Notes under the pieces: model-generated
Database searches by the model: none
Seen by the model: only the letters and a program-made list of their open reading frames with translations
What the model was told of the DNA's origin: nothing
Part shown: in pieces, positions 9,448 to 18,250 of the stretch
Layout of the letters: every line of letters begins with the position of its first letter
Numbering within the stretch: position 1 is the first letter of the stretch
Source of the DNA: Rhodospirillales bacterium
GTDB taxonomy: Bacteria; Pseudomonadota; Alphaproteobacteria; Kiloniellales; JACOMY01
Assembly: GCA_014324045.1 (NCBI GenBank)
Contig: JACOMY010000005.1
Coordinates: forward strand, 88,531-152,530
Direction: 5' to 3'
DNA: 64,000 nt
Program-made: the position numbers and the translations under genes

Positions 9448-10873
9448 GGTCAAGAAAGCTCTTGCAGCCGATCTCTGTGTGATCGGAGCTGGCTCGGCCG
9501 GGCTTTCGGTGGCTGCAGGTGCGGCGCAGTTGGGGCTGAAGACGGTACTGATCGAGCGCGGCGCCATGGGCGGCGACTGCCTCAACACTGGCTGCGTGCC
9601 CTCCAAGGCTCTGCTCGCTGCCGGAGCCGCCGCCGTGGCCTGGCGTCAGGCACGGGCCTTCGGCCTAGAGGCCACGCCGCCGCGCGTCGACTTCCCTGCG
9701 GTTATGCGGCATGTGAAAGGCGTGATCGACGGCATCGCCCCGTTCGACTCGCAAGAGCGCTTCGAGGGATTGGGCATTACCGTCTTGCGGGAGAGCGCCG
9801 CTTTTGCGGCAGCGAAGCGGGTGGACACCCCAAACCATACGGTCACCGCCCGGCGCTTCGTGATCGCTACCGGTTCGCGTCCCCTGGTGCCGCCGATCCC
9901 CGGCTTAGACGAACTGCCATACCTCACCAACGAGACCGTCTTTGACCTGACCGATCGGCCGGATCATCTCATCGTCCTGGGCGGAGGTCCCATCGGCTGC
10001 GAGCTGGCGCAGGCCTTCGTGCGGCTGGGCAGTCGGGTGACCTTGGTGGAGCGGGCCGATATCCTGCCCCGGGCAGACCGTGAACAGGCGGATCTGCTTG
10101 CCGACAAGCTGCGTGAGGAGGGCATCGACCTCAAGATCGGCTGGGAGGCGGTTACGGCAACCGGAGAGAACGGTCAGATCCGGCTTTATCTTGCCAAGGA
10201 GGGGCAGGAGGAGCAACTGGAAAGTAGTCACTTACTCGTCGCCGCCGGACGTAAAGCCGACTACGAGGGGCTTGCCCCGGAGCAGGCCGGTATTATCTTG
10301 GATTCCGGTCGTCTATTGCTGGATTCTCGCTTGCGTACGACCAACCGCCGGGTTTATGCGGCTGGCGACGCCGCTGGCGGCGAGCAGTTCACCCATCTGG
10401 CTGGCGCCCATGCCGGCGTGCTGATCAAGAACATCGCCTTTCGTATTCCGGCCCGGACCAGGGGCTTGGTGGTGCCGCGCATAACCTACACCGACCCCGA
10501 GTTGGCTGAGGTTGGGATGAACGAAACCCAGGCCCGGTTGGCCGGCCACGCGGTCAACCTGTTGCGCTGGTCCTTTCACGACAACGACCGCGCACGTGCA
10601 GAACACACGACAACGGGCTTCATCAAGGCGGTGGTCACGCCGAAGGGAAAGATCCTGGGCACCTCGATCCTGGGACCGCACGCCGGCGAGTTGCTGCAGC
10701 CCTGGATACTGGCGCTTGAGCGCGGCCTGCCGATCTCCGCTCTGGCTACGACCATGGCACCCTACCCGACCCTGGGGGAGATCTCCAAACGGGCTGCAGG
10801 CACCTTCTACACGCCGAAACTCTTCTCCAAGCGCACTCGCATCTTGGTCGCCTTACTGAAGCATTTAGGTTAA
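9440..10873 (+). CDS. Dihydrolipoamide dehydrogenase / mercuric-reductase-like flavoprotein
   Basis: A 477-residue class I pyridine nucleotide-disulfide oxidoreductase. It has an FAD-binding GAGSAGLSVAAGAAQ, the redox-active CxxxxC motif GDCLNTGCVPSK, a second Rossmann motif GGGPIGCELAQAF for NAD(P)H, the YAAGDAAGG FAD motif and a C-terminal dimerisation domain. No N-terminal metal-binding domain and no C-terminal Cys pair are visible, so true mercuric reductase is unlikely. No 2-oxo-acid dehydrogenase genes are nearby, so it is probably not the E3 of a complex. The 8-base overlap with the upstream membrane protein means translational coupling. Substrate unknown. Confidence 0.88.
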   Translation: MAEVKKALAADLCVIGAGSAGLSVAAGAAQLGLKTVLIERGAMGGDCLNTGCVPSKALLAAGAAAVAWRQARAFGLEATPPRVDFPAVMRHVKGVIDGIAPFDSQERFEGLGITVLRESAAFAAAKRVDTPNHTVTARRFVIATGSRPLVPPIPGLDELPYLTNETVFDLTDRPDHLIVLGGGPIGCELAQAFVRLGSRVTLVERADILPRADREQADLLADKLREEGIDLKIGWEAVTATGENGQIRLYLAKEGQEEQLESSHLLVAAGRKADYEGLAPEQAGIILDSGRLLLDSRLRTTNRRVYAAGDAAGGEQFTHLAGAHAGVLIKNIAFRIPARTRGLVVPRITYTDPELAEVGMNETQARLAGHAVNLLRWSFHDNDRARAEHTTTGFIKAVVTPKGKILGTSILGPHAGELLQPWILALERGLPISALATTMAPYPTLGEISKRAAGTFYTPKLFSKRTRILVALLKHLG

Positions 10874-10921
10874 GAATGTTCCTTCAAAATCAAGTTGTGC
10901 GAACCTCAGGAAACAATTGAG

Positions 10922-12364
10922 ATGGCGAGCGAGTTGCCGAAACCTTGGCAAAGCATGTCGGCACGACTGCTATTGTTGACGGTCGGTTTCGTCATGCTGG
11001 CCGAGGTTTTGATCTTCGCTCCCTCCATCGGCCGCTATTGGGAAACCCGGTTGGAGGAGCGCTTGGCAGCCGCGCACCTCGCGGTGCTGGCGCTGGCGGC
11101 GACGCCGGACCTGATGATCAGCCAGGAACTTGAAACGGAGCTTCTCTCGCACGTTGATGCCTACTCAGTTTCGGTTAGGACCAGCTCGCACGGCGAGCTT
11201 ATCCTGATGGGCAATCGACCGCCGATGCCGATCTCCCAGAGGTTCGATCTGATCAACGCCGGCGGGTTCGACCTGATCGGATATGCGCTGAATGGACTCC
11301 TAAGCGATGAGAACCGGGTTGTGCGAGTAACCGGTCGCTCGCCGGAAGCGCCCGACAGTACGGTCGAGATCTTGATCGACGACTTGCCCCTGAAGAAGGA
11401 TCTGCGAAGTTTCGGACTGCGGATTTTTCTGCTGTCCCTGGTGATCTCGGCGATCACCGCCGGTCTGGTCTTCTTCGCCCTGCACTCCATGCTGGTCCGC
11501 CCCATGCGTCGGGTCACCGACAACATGGTGGCTTTTCAAGCCGATCCCGAACAGGCCCCAGTGTACCGCTGCACCGGTGGGCGCAGCGACGAAATCGGTC
11601 TGGCAGAACTTGTGCTGGCCAACATGCAGCAGGGCCTGCGCGACGCCTTGCGGCAAAAAACCCGTCTGGCTGCTCTCGGCACGGCGGTCTCCAAGATCAA
11701 CCACGATCTGCGGAACATACTCAGCACCGCGCGTCTTGTTTCCGACTCCATGACCGAGTCGGCCGATCCTCGGGTACGACGTCTGGCACCGACCCTGATC
11801 GGTGCAATCGATCGGGCAATCGATCTTTGCGAGCGGACCTTGACCTTTGCGCGGTGGGGCGAGATGCGGCTGGAGCTCGGCACCGTCGTGCTGTCGGACT
11901 TGCTCATGGAGATCGGCAAAGCGCTGCCGGCCGTGCTCTCGGAGCAAGTAGCTTGGAGCACGAAGGTACCTGATAACTTTACCGTGCAAGCCGACCGAGA
12001 TCAACTCTACCGCGCGCTTAACAATCTGGCCCAGAACGCTGCCGAGGCTGGAGCGACCCTGCTCGCGGTCTCGGTGGAGAGCTTCCCGGAGACAGGCGTT
12101 TGGTCGCTTCGCTTCGCCGACGACGGGCCCGGCCTGCCGCCGCGGGCGCGCGCCAACCTCTTCCAGCCCTTCAGCGGTTCGGCACGTGCCGGTGGGACCG
12201 GTCTGGGCCTCGCCATCGTCCGAGAAATCGTCGAGGCGCACGACGGAACAATCGTCTTGGAGGAGAGCGGGCCGGATGGGACGGTATTTCGCCTCGCTCT
12301 GCCCCTGCGTGCGGTCGAACACCCGCCCGAGTCGGTTGCACCCGATCCGCTTGCAGGTCGATAG
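10922..12364 (+). CDS. Orphan HAMP-domain sensor histidine kinase
   Basis: A 480-residue membrane sensor kinase. It has a transmembrane segment near residues 15-35, a periplasmic domain of about 130 residues, a second transmembrane segment near 165-190 and a HAMP linker. The H-box INHDLRN carries the phosphorylatable His at about residue 261. The ATPase domain has N-box NNLAQNAAEAGA, G1 DDGPGLPP and G2 GGTGLGLAI. The start at 10922 was preferred to 10895 because an AGGAAA site lies about 8 bases upstream. No response regulator lies beside it, so its partner is elsewhere. HDLRN in place of the common HELRT marks it as an atypical H-box. Confidence 0.9.
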   Translation: MASELPKPWQSMSARLLLLTVGFVMLAEVLIFAPSIGRYWETRLEERLAAAHLAVLALAATPDLMISQELETELLSHVDAYSVSVRTSSHGELILMGNRPPMPISQRFDLINAGGFDLIGYALNGLLSDENRVVRVTGRSPEAPDSTVEILIDDLPLKKDLRSFGLRIFLLSLVISAITAGLVFFALHSMLVRPMRRVTDNMVAFQADPEQAPVYRCTGGRSDEIGLAELVLANMQQGLRDALRQKTRLAALGTAVSKINHDLRNILSTARLVSDSMTESADPRVRRLAPTLIGAIDRAIDLCERTLTFARWGEMRLELGTVVLSDLLMEIGKALPAVLSEQVAWSTKVPDNFTVQADRDQLYRALNNLAQNAAEAGATLLAVSVESFPETGVWSLRFADDGPGLPPRARANLFQPFSGSARAGGTGLGLAIVREIVEAHDGTIVLEESGPDGTVFRLALPLRAVEHPPESVAPDPLAGR

Positions 12365-12747
12365 CTACCGGTGGTTGCGGCGCCGACAAGGGGAACATTC
12401 AATGTCTATAGTTTTTCCAATCCGGCAGCCGGATGAGATCGATACAGCCTAGTCGAGCCTTGTGTTCCGAAAGCCCGGCGTCTTGCTAGCGGCTCAACTC
12501 TCGCGCCGGCACAGTGGCACCGACAAGATCCATTACGATCCACGGATCGACCGCCAGACAGCGACCGTGGCTTAAATCAGATCGTACGCAGAAGGCGGCA
12601 AGGGCCAGAAAGCCAGATCTAACCGGCTCTCGTCCAGATCTCGGACGATCAGGTCCAGCCGGTCCCTTGATGACCAACGCGCGGGTCTCTTACATCCAGC
12701 CTCCTGCCTCTTGAGGGTAGGCTAGAAAGCGTGCGCCATCCCGCACC
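12365..12747. other. Gene-free stretch upstream of the FNR-type gene
   Basis: Short open frames exist on both strands (for example 12486-12677 leftward) but none has a motif or a ribosome site. I see no gene here. The right end holds the FNR box. Confidence 0.4.
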
Positions 12748-12761
12748 TTGATCTGTATCAA
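12748..12761 (+). promoter_or_regulatory. FNR/Anr-type binding site
   Basis: The sequence TTGATCTGTATCAA matches the FNR consensus TTGAT-N4-ATCAA without a mismatch. It ends 46 bases before the start codon of the FNR-type gene at 12808. The arrangement points to autoregulation by that gene product or control by a paralogue. Whether it activates or represses depends on its distance from the transcription start, which I cannot fix. Confidence 0.85.
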
Positions 12762-12807
12762 GTCTTAGCTTAGAGTGTCTGCATAGCGTTGATCGAAGGC
12801 GCGTAGG

Positions 12808-13557
12808 ATGAAGGCGAGGACAGGACAGAGAGAGTTTTCGGTGGCGTCGGGTGACAACGATGCGGCGATTCCCCCGGCCTGTACTCTGTGCGGTGTGCGA
12901 TCCTTGACGGTGTGTGCGCCGCTCGACAACGCGGGTCTAACAGCGGTGGACGAAATCGCGACGCGTCACACCTTCGAGCCGGGCCAGACGATCTTCGATG
13001 AGGGCGAGCCTTCGCAGCATCTCTTCAACGTCACTGACGGGACGGTCAAGATCTACAAGCTGCTGGCCGATGGTCGCCGGCAGATCACGGGCTTTCTCTT
13101 TTCTGGAGATTTTCTGGGCTTGGCGTCGGAGGCGACATACACCTATTCCGCCGAAGCCGTCACGACGACAAAACTCTGCTGCTTTCGCCACGGCCAGCTG
13201 GACGAATTGTTGCAACGCTCCCCGCAGATGGAAAGACGTCTCTTGGCGATAGCCGGCCATGAATTGGCCGAGGCGCAGGAACAGATGCTGCTGCTGGGGC
13301 GCAAAACGGCGAAGGAGCGAGTCGCTTCCTTCTTGTTATTGCTTTCGCGCCGGGCCAAGCAAACCGGCCGCTCTGAAGACCCGGTCCACGTACCAATGAA
13401 TCGGACCGACATCGCCGACTATCTGGGGCTAACGACGGAGACCGTCAGCCGCACCTTCACCAAGCTGAAGCTGGAGGGTCTCATCCGACTACTGCCCAAA
13501 AGCATGGTAGCTCTGGCCGACCGCCAACAACTCTCCGACATCGCCGAAACAAGTTGA
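12808..13557 (+). CDS. FNR-type oxygen-responsive transcription regulator (FnrN/FnrL-like)
   Basis: A 249-residue Crp/Fnr regulator. The N-terminal cysteines C25-x2-C28-x7-C36, with C124 or C125 further on, can ligate a [4Fe-4S] cluster as in FnrN and FnrL, so it should dimerise and bind DNA when oxygen is low. A cyclic-nucleotide-type beta roll (about 45-150) is followed by a long dimerisation helix (about 150-180). The helix-turn-helix DIADYLGLTTETVSRTFTKL has the E-x2-SR residues that read TTGAT half-sites. That matches the perfect site upstream of the gene. ATG 12808 is preceded by GAAGGCG. The four-Cys arrangement separates it from the Cys-poor FixK regulators. Confidence 0.93.
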   Translation: MKARTGQREFSVASGDNDAAIPPACTLCGVRSLTVCAPLDNAGLTAVDEIATRHTFEPGQTIFDEGEPSQHLFNVTDGTVKIYKLLADGRRQITGFLFSGDFLGLASEATYTYSAEAVTTTKLCCFRHGQLDELLQRSPQMERRLLAIAGHELAEAQEQMLLLGRKTAKERVASFLLLLSRRAKQTGRSEDPVHVPMNRTDIADYLGLTTETVSRTFTKLKLEGLIRLLPKSMVALADRQQLSDIAETS

Positions 13558-13632
13558 TGTCCGTTTGAGACTGGGCCGACTAGCTCTTTCTCAAGGCGGC
13601 GAGGGCTGGTCCGGGTGATACGAAACGCACTC

Positions 13633-14190
13633 CTAAACCTCCAGCCATTTCTCCCGCACACGCACATCCGGCGTGTCGCGCAGCGCCTGCGGTATGCCCT
13701 CGCAGACGATGCGGCCGTGGCCCATCATCTAGACGCGCCGCGGGATATCGAGGGCGATCGGGGGCTTTTGCTCGACCAGCAGGATGGTGCTGCTCTTGGC
13801 AACTTCGGCGATGAGCTCGCCAACCTGTCGGACGATCAAGGGGGCCAGCCTTCCGTCGGCTCATAGGCCATGATCAAAGCCGGAGCCTCCATCAAGGTTC
13901 GGCAGGTAATCAGCATCTGCTTCTCGCTGCCCGACAGCACGCCGGCCGGGCTGTCGGCGCAGGCTTGCAGGCTGGAGAAGATCTGCAGCATCTGTTCGAT
14001 GCTCCATCGACTGGGATGGCGCATGTCCTTGATGCCCAGCAGCAGGTTCTGACGGACCGTCAGAAGGGGAAAGACATTGCGGTTTCGGGCACATAGCTCA
14101 GACCCGGCGGATGATCCGGTAGTTGGGTCGGCCAGCAGGTCGCGGACATGCTCCAGATGGAGGAGAGCCAGCAAATCCTTGTTGCGCTGA
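13633..14190 (-). pseudogene. livF: Branched-chain amino acid ABC transporter ATPase LivF, decayed
   Basis: On the minus strand, joined frames give SYVPE, then RNVFPLLTVRQNLLLGIK, then a degraded signature (VLSGSEKQMLITCRTLMEAP) and a Walker B relic (LIMAYEPTEGWPP, in place of LLLLDEPSEGLAP). The family tail follows (PLIVRQVGELIAEV, ILLVEQ, ALDIPRRV). An in-frame TAG follows RRV, after which the frame continues MMGHGRIVCEGIPQALRDTP to a natural end at 13633. The N-terminal Walker A part is missing. Nonsense, frameshift and altered catalytic residues together show a dead gene. Confidence 0.85.
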
Positions 14191-14194
14191 TGTG

Positions 14195-14790
14195 CGTCGG
14201 CCAGGTCCGCGGCCTAGTACCAGTTCGGCCTTGCTCCATCGGCTCTTCGCCGGCACGCCAATGGAACAGCATCTCCACCAGGATGATAAGGCCCAGGGTC
14301 ATGGTGCCGGCAGCAGACCGGTGCCATCTGCGTCAATTTTCGCTAGCGGCGGGCGATGCGCACTCGCTCGACTAGGTCGCCAAGCTGCCCGAAATGATGA
14401 GGACCAGATAGTGCGCTCGCTTCGGGTCGTAGCCGATGAACTCCGCCCATTGCAGGTTGTCGCGCACGGCGTTGGAGAGGCGGCCCAACGGCGTCTTTTT
14501 GGTGAAGGCCCACATGCTTAGGGTTACAAGGAAGGCTCAGAAGGCGATGAACCAATTAAGACCTCGATGGGCCAGAGGCCGAAGGCCTATGGACCCACCA
14601 TACAGTCGCCGGAGATGCCCTTTTCTCGCCGCCGAAGATCGAGACCGAACATGATCCGACAGCGGCCGCCAACTCGCCTATGCCCAACGAGATCATGGCG
14701 AAGGGCCAGCCGATCCCCGCCCCGGCCAGGAGTCCGACGGCGAAGCCGACGAGCGGCAGACAGAGAGAGCGAAGAGGTCGACAAGCGATA
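14195..14790 (-). pseudogene. livM: Branched-chain amino acid ABC transporter permease LivM, decayed
   Basis: Minus-strand fragments in different frames resemble LivM: PLVGFAVGLLAGAGIGWPFA and MISLGIGELAAAVG (membrane segments), then a stretch readable as TPLGRLSNAVRDNLQWAEFI, then GYDPKRAHYLVLIISG. These match the conserved 'RTPxGRxxxAVRDNxxRAExxGYxxxR' block of the family. Several frame changes and stops interrupt it. A normal LivG ATPase gene, expected between livM and livF, is not seen and may have been deleted. Confidence 0.7.
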
Positions 14791-14985
14791 TGTCGATCGA
14801 CACCACGAAGGTCTGCAGCATGCCGATCAAGATTGAGGCGATGAAGACACCGGTCAGCGAGCCTATGCCACCGGCCACTACCACCATGAAGACGATGGGG
14901 TCCAGGATGAAGGCCATGGCCCACTCCGTCACCAGCAGCGCGCCGCTGATGACGTCGGCCAACCCAGCCAAGGCACAGCCGGTGC
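14770..14985 (-). pseudogene. livH: Branched-chain amino acid ABC transporter permease LivH, C-terminal remnant
   Basis: A minus-strand stretch reads AFILDPIVFMVVVAGGIGSL and then TGVFIASILIGMLQTFVVSI, the last membrane segments and glycine-rich loop (VAGGxGSLxG) of LivH. The first two thirds of the gene are missing. The frame then runs into the LivM relic by a shift. It is transcribed in the order livH-livM-livF, the usual operon order. Confidence 0.7.
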
Positions 14986-15060
14986 CGAAGCGCAGCGGTC
15001 GAGGCGGGGGGTGCGCTTTAGCTCGGCCGCTTCAGCACGCAGGTCGTCCGGGCACAGTCG

Positions 15061-15245
15061 TCGTTCCCTAAAAATACACAGCCATCGGTTTTGAAGCCGT
15101 AGCCCGTGCCTTCGACATTCTCATGCCATTTGGTCACCTGCATCACGCGATTGAGCGCGCTCGTGCTTATGCCCACACGATGCACCAAGCCCGACAGCGA
15201 TGGCTAACCTTAGCGTCTTTGCACTGATATGCTCTCATGTTTATT
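15061..15245 (-). other. Possible binding-protein relic
   Basis: A short minus-strand open stretch (about 15065-15165) reads ALNRVMQVTKWHENVEGTGY, possibly the remains of a LivK-like binding protein upstream of livH. The match is too short to be sure, and the rest of the stretch shows nothing. Confidence 0.2.
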
Positions 15246-15299
15246 TAACATTCTCTGTATAAAATATTGAAATTATTTGATTTTTTGAATGTTGAACTA

Positions 15300-15605
15300 G
15301 GCCACCTCGAACAAACCTGCCACGCCCATGCCGCCGACGCACACGGTACGGTCGTATATTTAACGCCGCGTCGCTTGCCCTCGATCAATGCCGTGCCGAC
15401 CAGACGGGTGCCGGACATGCCGTATGGATGTTCCATCGCGATGGCGCGACCGTTCACGTTGTAGATCTCCGGATCGATGTCCAGGCGGTTGCGGCAGTAG
15501 CATGTTTGATCGCATGGCCGCCCAGCTCTTGGCCTGGGTGTCGTTGAAAGCGCCGCAAAGGCCTTGCCGATCGGCGTGCACGCGGTGGAGATGATTAAGG
15601 CCTCT
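15300..15605 (-). pseudogene. Acetyl-CoA acyltransferase (thiolase), internally deleted
   Basis: The minus strand keeps both ends of a thiolase and has lost the middle. The N-terminal end reads ALIISTACTPIGKAF and, after a frame change, GAFNDTQAK. Within about 100 bases it runs into the C-terminal active-site block VNGRAIAMEHPYGMSGTRLV, then EGKRRGVKY and a degraded version of the CVGGGMGxAGLFE end. A normal enzyme has about 390 residues, so roughly 280 codons are gone, including the nucleophilic Cys. The gene would have acted in beta-oxidation or branched-chain amino acid breakdown. Confidence 0.8.
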
Positions 15606-15710
15606 CTCTTGGGGCTACCCTCTCGATGATCGACAGATCTAGCCAGTCACTTGCGCCTAGATCTTCGCCTGCCATCTCCGAACACTCAGCCAAGGTGACA
15701 TGGCACCAGC

Positions 15711-16220
15711 TCACAAGAATGCCTTACTGTCTGTCAGTACCATGGTGAGCCAATGGGCCACGAGGGCCTTACGTTCTTCGCCTTCGATCTCCACCGCGAC
15801 ACTGTAGCGAAACCGAATCTGACCCGGCGTCCGCTCGTTCAGTTCGGCTAGATTGAAACGACCACGCACCTTCTGCCCGGCTTTCACCGGCATGAGAAAG
15901 CGCATCTTGTCGAGGCCGAAATTGATCACTGGAGGCGCGCCCACCAGACGCGGCACGGTGAATTCTGCCATGCGGACCAAGAGCGACAAGGTCAGAAAGC
16001 CATGTGCGACGGTACCGCCGAAGGGTGTCTCAGCTTTCGCGCGCTCAGGATTTACGTGAATGAACTGACGATCCTCAGTCACCTCGGCGAAGGCATCGAT
16101 ACGCGGCTGGCCGACCAGCATCCAGGGCGAGCGGCCCAGTGGCTTGCCCACCAAGGCACGCATCTCCGCCAGAGTGATGATGGAAGGCGACGTTGCTGCC
16201 GTTTGCTGTTCAACGGCCAT
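15711..16220 (-). CDS. MaoC-like acyl dehydratase
   Basis: A 169-residue hot-dog-fold protein of the R-specific enoyl-CoA hydratase type. The segment IDAFAEVTEDRQFIHVNPERA contains the hydratase-2 Asp/His active-site pattern (D...H), and GGTVAHGFLTLSLL is the conserved MaoC block. ATG 16220 is chosen; an upstream TTG extension is less likely. It is divergent from an enoyl-CoA hydratase gene 88 bases away, and both would act on acyl-CoA intermediates. It looks intact. Confidence 0.88.
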   Translation of the reverse strand: MAVEQQTAATSPSIITLAEMRALVGKPLGRSPWMLVGQPRIDAFAEVTEDRQFIHVNPERAKAETPFGGTVAHGFLTLSLLVRMAEFTVPRLVGAPPVINFGLDKMRFLMPVKAGQKVRGRFNLAELNERTPGQIRFRYSVAVEIEGEERKALVAHWLTMVLTDSKAFL

Positions 16221-16308
16221 GGGGAGCTTTCTCTTGTTTTCGGACCGCAACTGCCAATGTCAATCTTCTGGCAGTCTGGCAAGGTGCTTGTACAGCAAGG
16301 GAGTCGTT

Positions 16309-17073
16309 ATGCCTGAAATCGTTCCCCACATCTTGGCCGACCGGGCCGGCGGGGTATTAACCCTCACCATCGACCGGCCTGAGAAGAAGAACGCCCTGAC
16401 CCGCGACATGTATCGGGCTCTGGCTGAGGCCATCAACGAGGCCAGCGCCGATACGGAAATTGCCGTCGTGGTGTTGCGCGGTGCGGGTGGTGCCTTCACT
16501 GCCGGCAACGACCTGCACGATTTTCAGGAACGCGCGCTCAATCCAACCAACAAGCAGCCCTCCGGCGGCATGCTGCTGCTGGAAGCGCTGTCTTCTTGCG
16601 AGGCGGTGATGATGGCAGGCGTTAAGGGGGTCGCCGTGGGCATCGGTACCACAGCCCTGCTACACTGCGACTTCGTCTATGCTGGGCGCAGCGCGCGCTT
16701 CCTCACGCCCTTCGTCGATCTCGGACTCTCGGTCGAGGGTGCCTCCAGTCTGCTGTTGCCGCAGATGATCGGTCCTCGGGCGGCGGCGGAGATGCTGTTG
16801 GTCTGCGAAGAGTTGGATGCCGACCAAGCGATGAGCCTCGGTCTCTTGAACGGCGTTATTCCTGATGTCGATCTCGATCCCTTCGTCAATGCCCGTGCGC
16901 GCGCCTTGGCGGAGAAACCGCGCGCCGCCCTGCGTGCTACCAAACGCATGCTGTTGGAGGCGAAGAAACCGGCTATCGAGGCTGCCATCCAGCGTGAGTA
17001 CGTGAACTTCGGAGAGTGTTTGCGTTCTGCCGAGGCGCAAGCGCTCTTCGCGAAATTCTTCAAGAAGGAGTAG
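16309..17073 (+). CDS. Enoyl-CoA hydratase/isomerase family protein
   Basis: A 254-residue crotonase-fold enzyme. Present are the N-terminal LTIDRPEKKNALTRDMY, the oxyanion-hole segment AFTAGNDLHDFQE and a second oxyanion-hole block VKGVAVGIGTTALLHCDFVYA. The start 16309 has a GGGAG site 6 bases upstream; the longer upstream frame overlaps the divergent gene. Exact substrate cannot be read. One of the two Glu residues of classical hydratases is not obvious (FVDLGLSVEGASS holds one Glu), so an isomerase role is possible. Confidence 0.9.
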   Translation: MPEIVPHILADRAGGVLTLTIDRPEKKNALTRDMYRALAEAINEASADTEIAVVVLRGAGGAFTAGNDLHDFQERALNPTNKQPSGGMLLLEALSSCEAVMMAGVKGVAVGIGTTALLHCDFVYAGRSARFLTPFVDLGLSVEGASSLLLPQMIGPRAAAEMLLVCEELDADQAMSLGLLNGVIPDVDLDPFVNARARALAEKPRAALRATKRMLLEAKKPAIEAAIQREYVNFGECLRSAEAQALFAKFFKKE

Positions 17074-18250
17074 TTAGCGATTGCAGAACTTTGGATGATC
17101 CCAAGGCAATCTCGCTCCGCTTCCTGTCGGTATCTTCAGGAAGGGGGGCATGCTCACGTTAGGGTTAGCGAGGGGCGGCGTGATGATAAGAGAGTGTTTC
17201 GGTAGGTTCTAATTGCCCGTCGATTGTGCGGGCAGCCACCGCGGGTGGCCGGGCGGGATTGATTATTGACCAATCAACGGAGGGCCTCCGCTTTTGCGAC
17301 GGGTAGATGCAGACGTGGCACCGGCAGCTCAAAGCACTCGGTATTTCGCTGTCTCGGCTTATCTATGTAATCCAGAACCGTATCTTCCAAGGCGTATATA
17401 ATCGCTAGTGTGAGCAGGGAGGCTGGCATTGCTTCGTTAACTACGGCTATTTTCAAGCTATTTTTGCTATCAGCGGTGGTTCGATCCAGCTGCTGCTTTG
17501 GCGGAAAGGGTCCAAGTTTTGAGAATAGGAATGAGATAGAAAAGAGTTTTGTATGTTTAAATTAAAAATCAAGACTTTGGTGCATAGCCTTGCTTAAGTG
17601 GCTGATCAGGATAACTACTGGGACAGTGAGTTTATCTCCTTCAGCGGTTTGAGGCAAATCTAAAGAGAACAAGAATCCCAGTCAGAGCGCGGTTGAGTGG
17701 CGAAGTTAAGGAATTTCGGAAGCTGGATCCGGCCCGGCCGGCCGACAGGGGCAAGGTTCTGTTCGGTGAAGTACCTTCCCAGATCCTGGCAACATCCTCT
17801 GGATTTGTATCGAAATCCGGTTTGCCAAAGAAAAATTCAGTGGAATGTTGTTGCGCCGCAGACTGCCAACAAGTTCGGCAATGGACAGACCGACGATCTG
17901 AACCGTGAAATCCAATAAATCGCGTTGAAGCGCTATCATGTCTTCGTTGTGATCGACGATCACGCTGTCCGCCGAAGTCATGATCGGCTTCACTTTCGCA
18001 CAGGTCGTGACCGATCAAAATGGGGTGCAAGTGGTTACTAGGGTGGCCGCATTACCTAGACCGTCCCGGTAAAGATTGGTTACGGCGGCTCCTCCTCCCT
18101 AACCGACCAAACCAATTCGCGTCACCAGTTTGTACAGGGCCGAGTCGATGTGATCTATTCGCCGGAACCATGGCAATCAACCGCGCGATGGTACGCTGAC
18201 GCAGTGCACCGGCAGGTCTACAATGTAATGTTCACCTATGGCCCATTCTC
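17074..18250. other. Gene-poor stretch with a palindrome
   Basis: About 1.2 kb with no gene I can identify, and AT-richer around 17500-17600. Leftward fragments near 17706-17993 (reading KPIMTSADSVIVDHNEDM and further) look protein-like but match no family I recognise. Two inverted repeats stand just after the enoyl-CoA hydratase gene: GCCACC-GCG-GGTGGC (17235-17249) and TTGATT-N7-AATCAA (17259-17277). The stretch forms the left border of the accessory cluster. Confidence 0.45.

Noticed and set aside
9440..10873. Calling the flavoprotein a mercuric reductase (merA)
   Set aside because: There is no N-terminal HMA domain, no C-terminal vicinal Cys pair and no mer genes nearby.
11300..12322. 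A 340-codon frame antisense to the sensor kinase
   Set aside because: The kinase H, N, G1 and G2 boxes on the plus strand explain this sequence fully. No motif is found in the antisense frame.
17259..17277. TTGATT-N7-AATCAA as an FNR or Crp site
   Set aside because: The spacing is wrong for FNR, and it follows a gene with no gene start nearby. It is kept only as a palindrome note.
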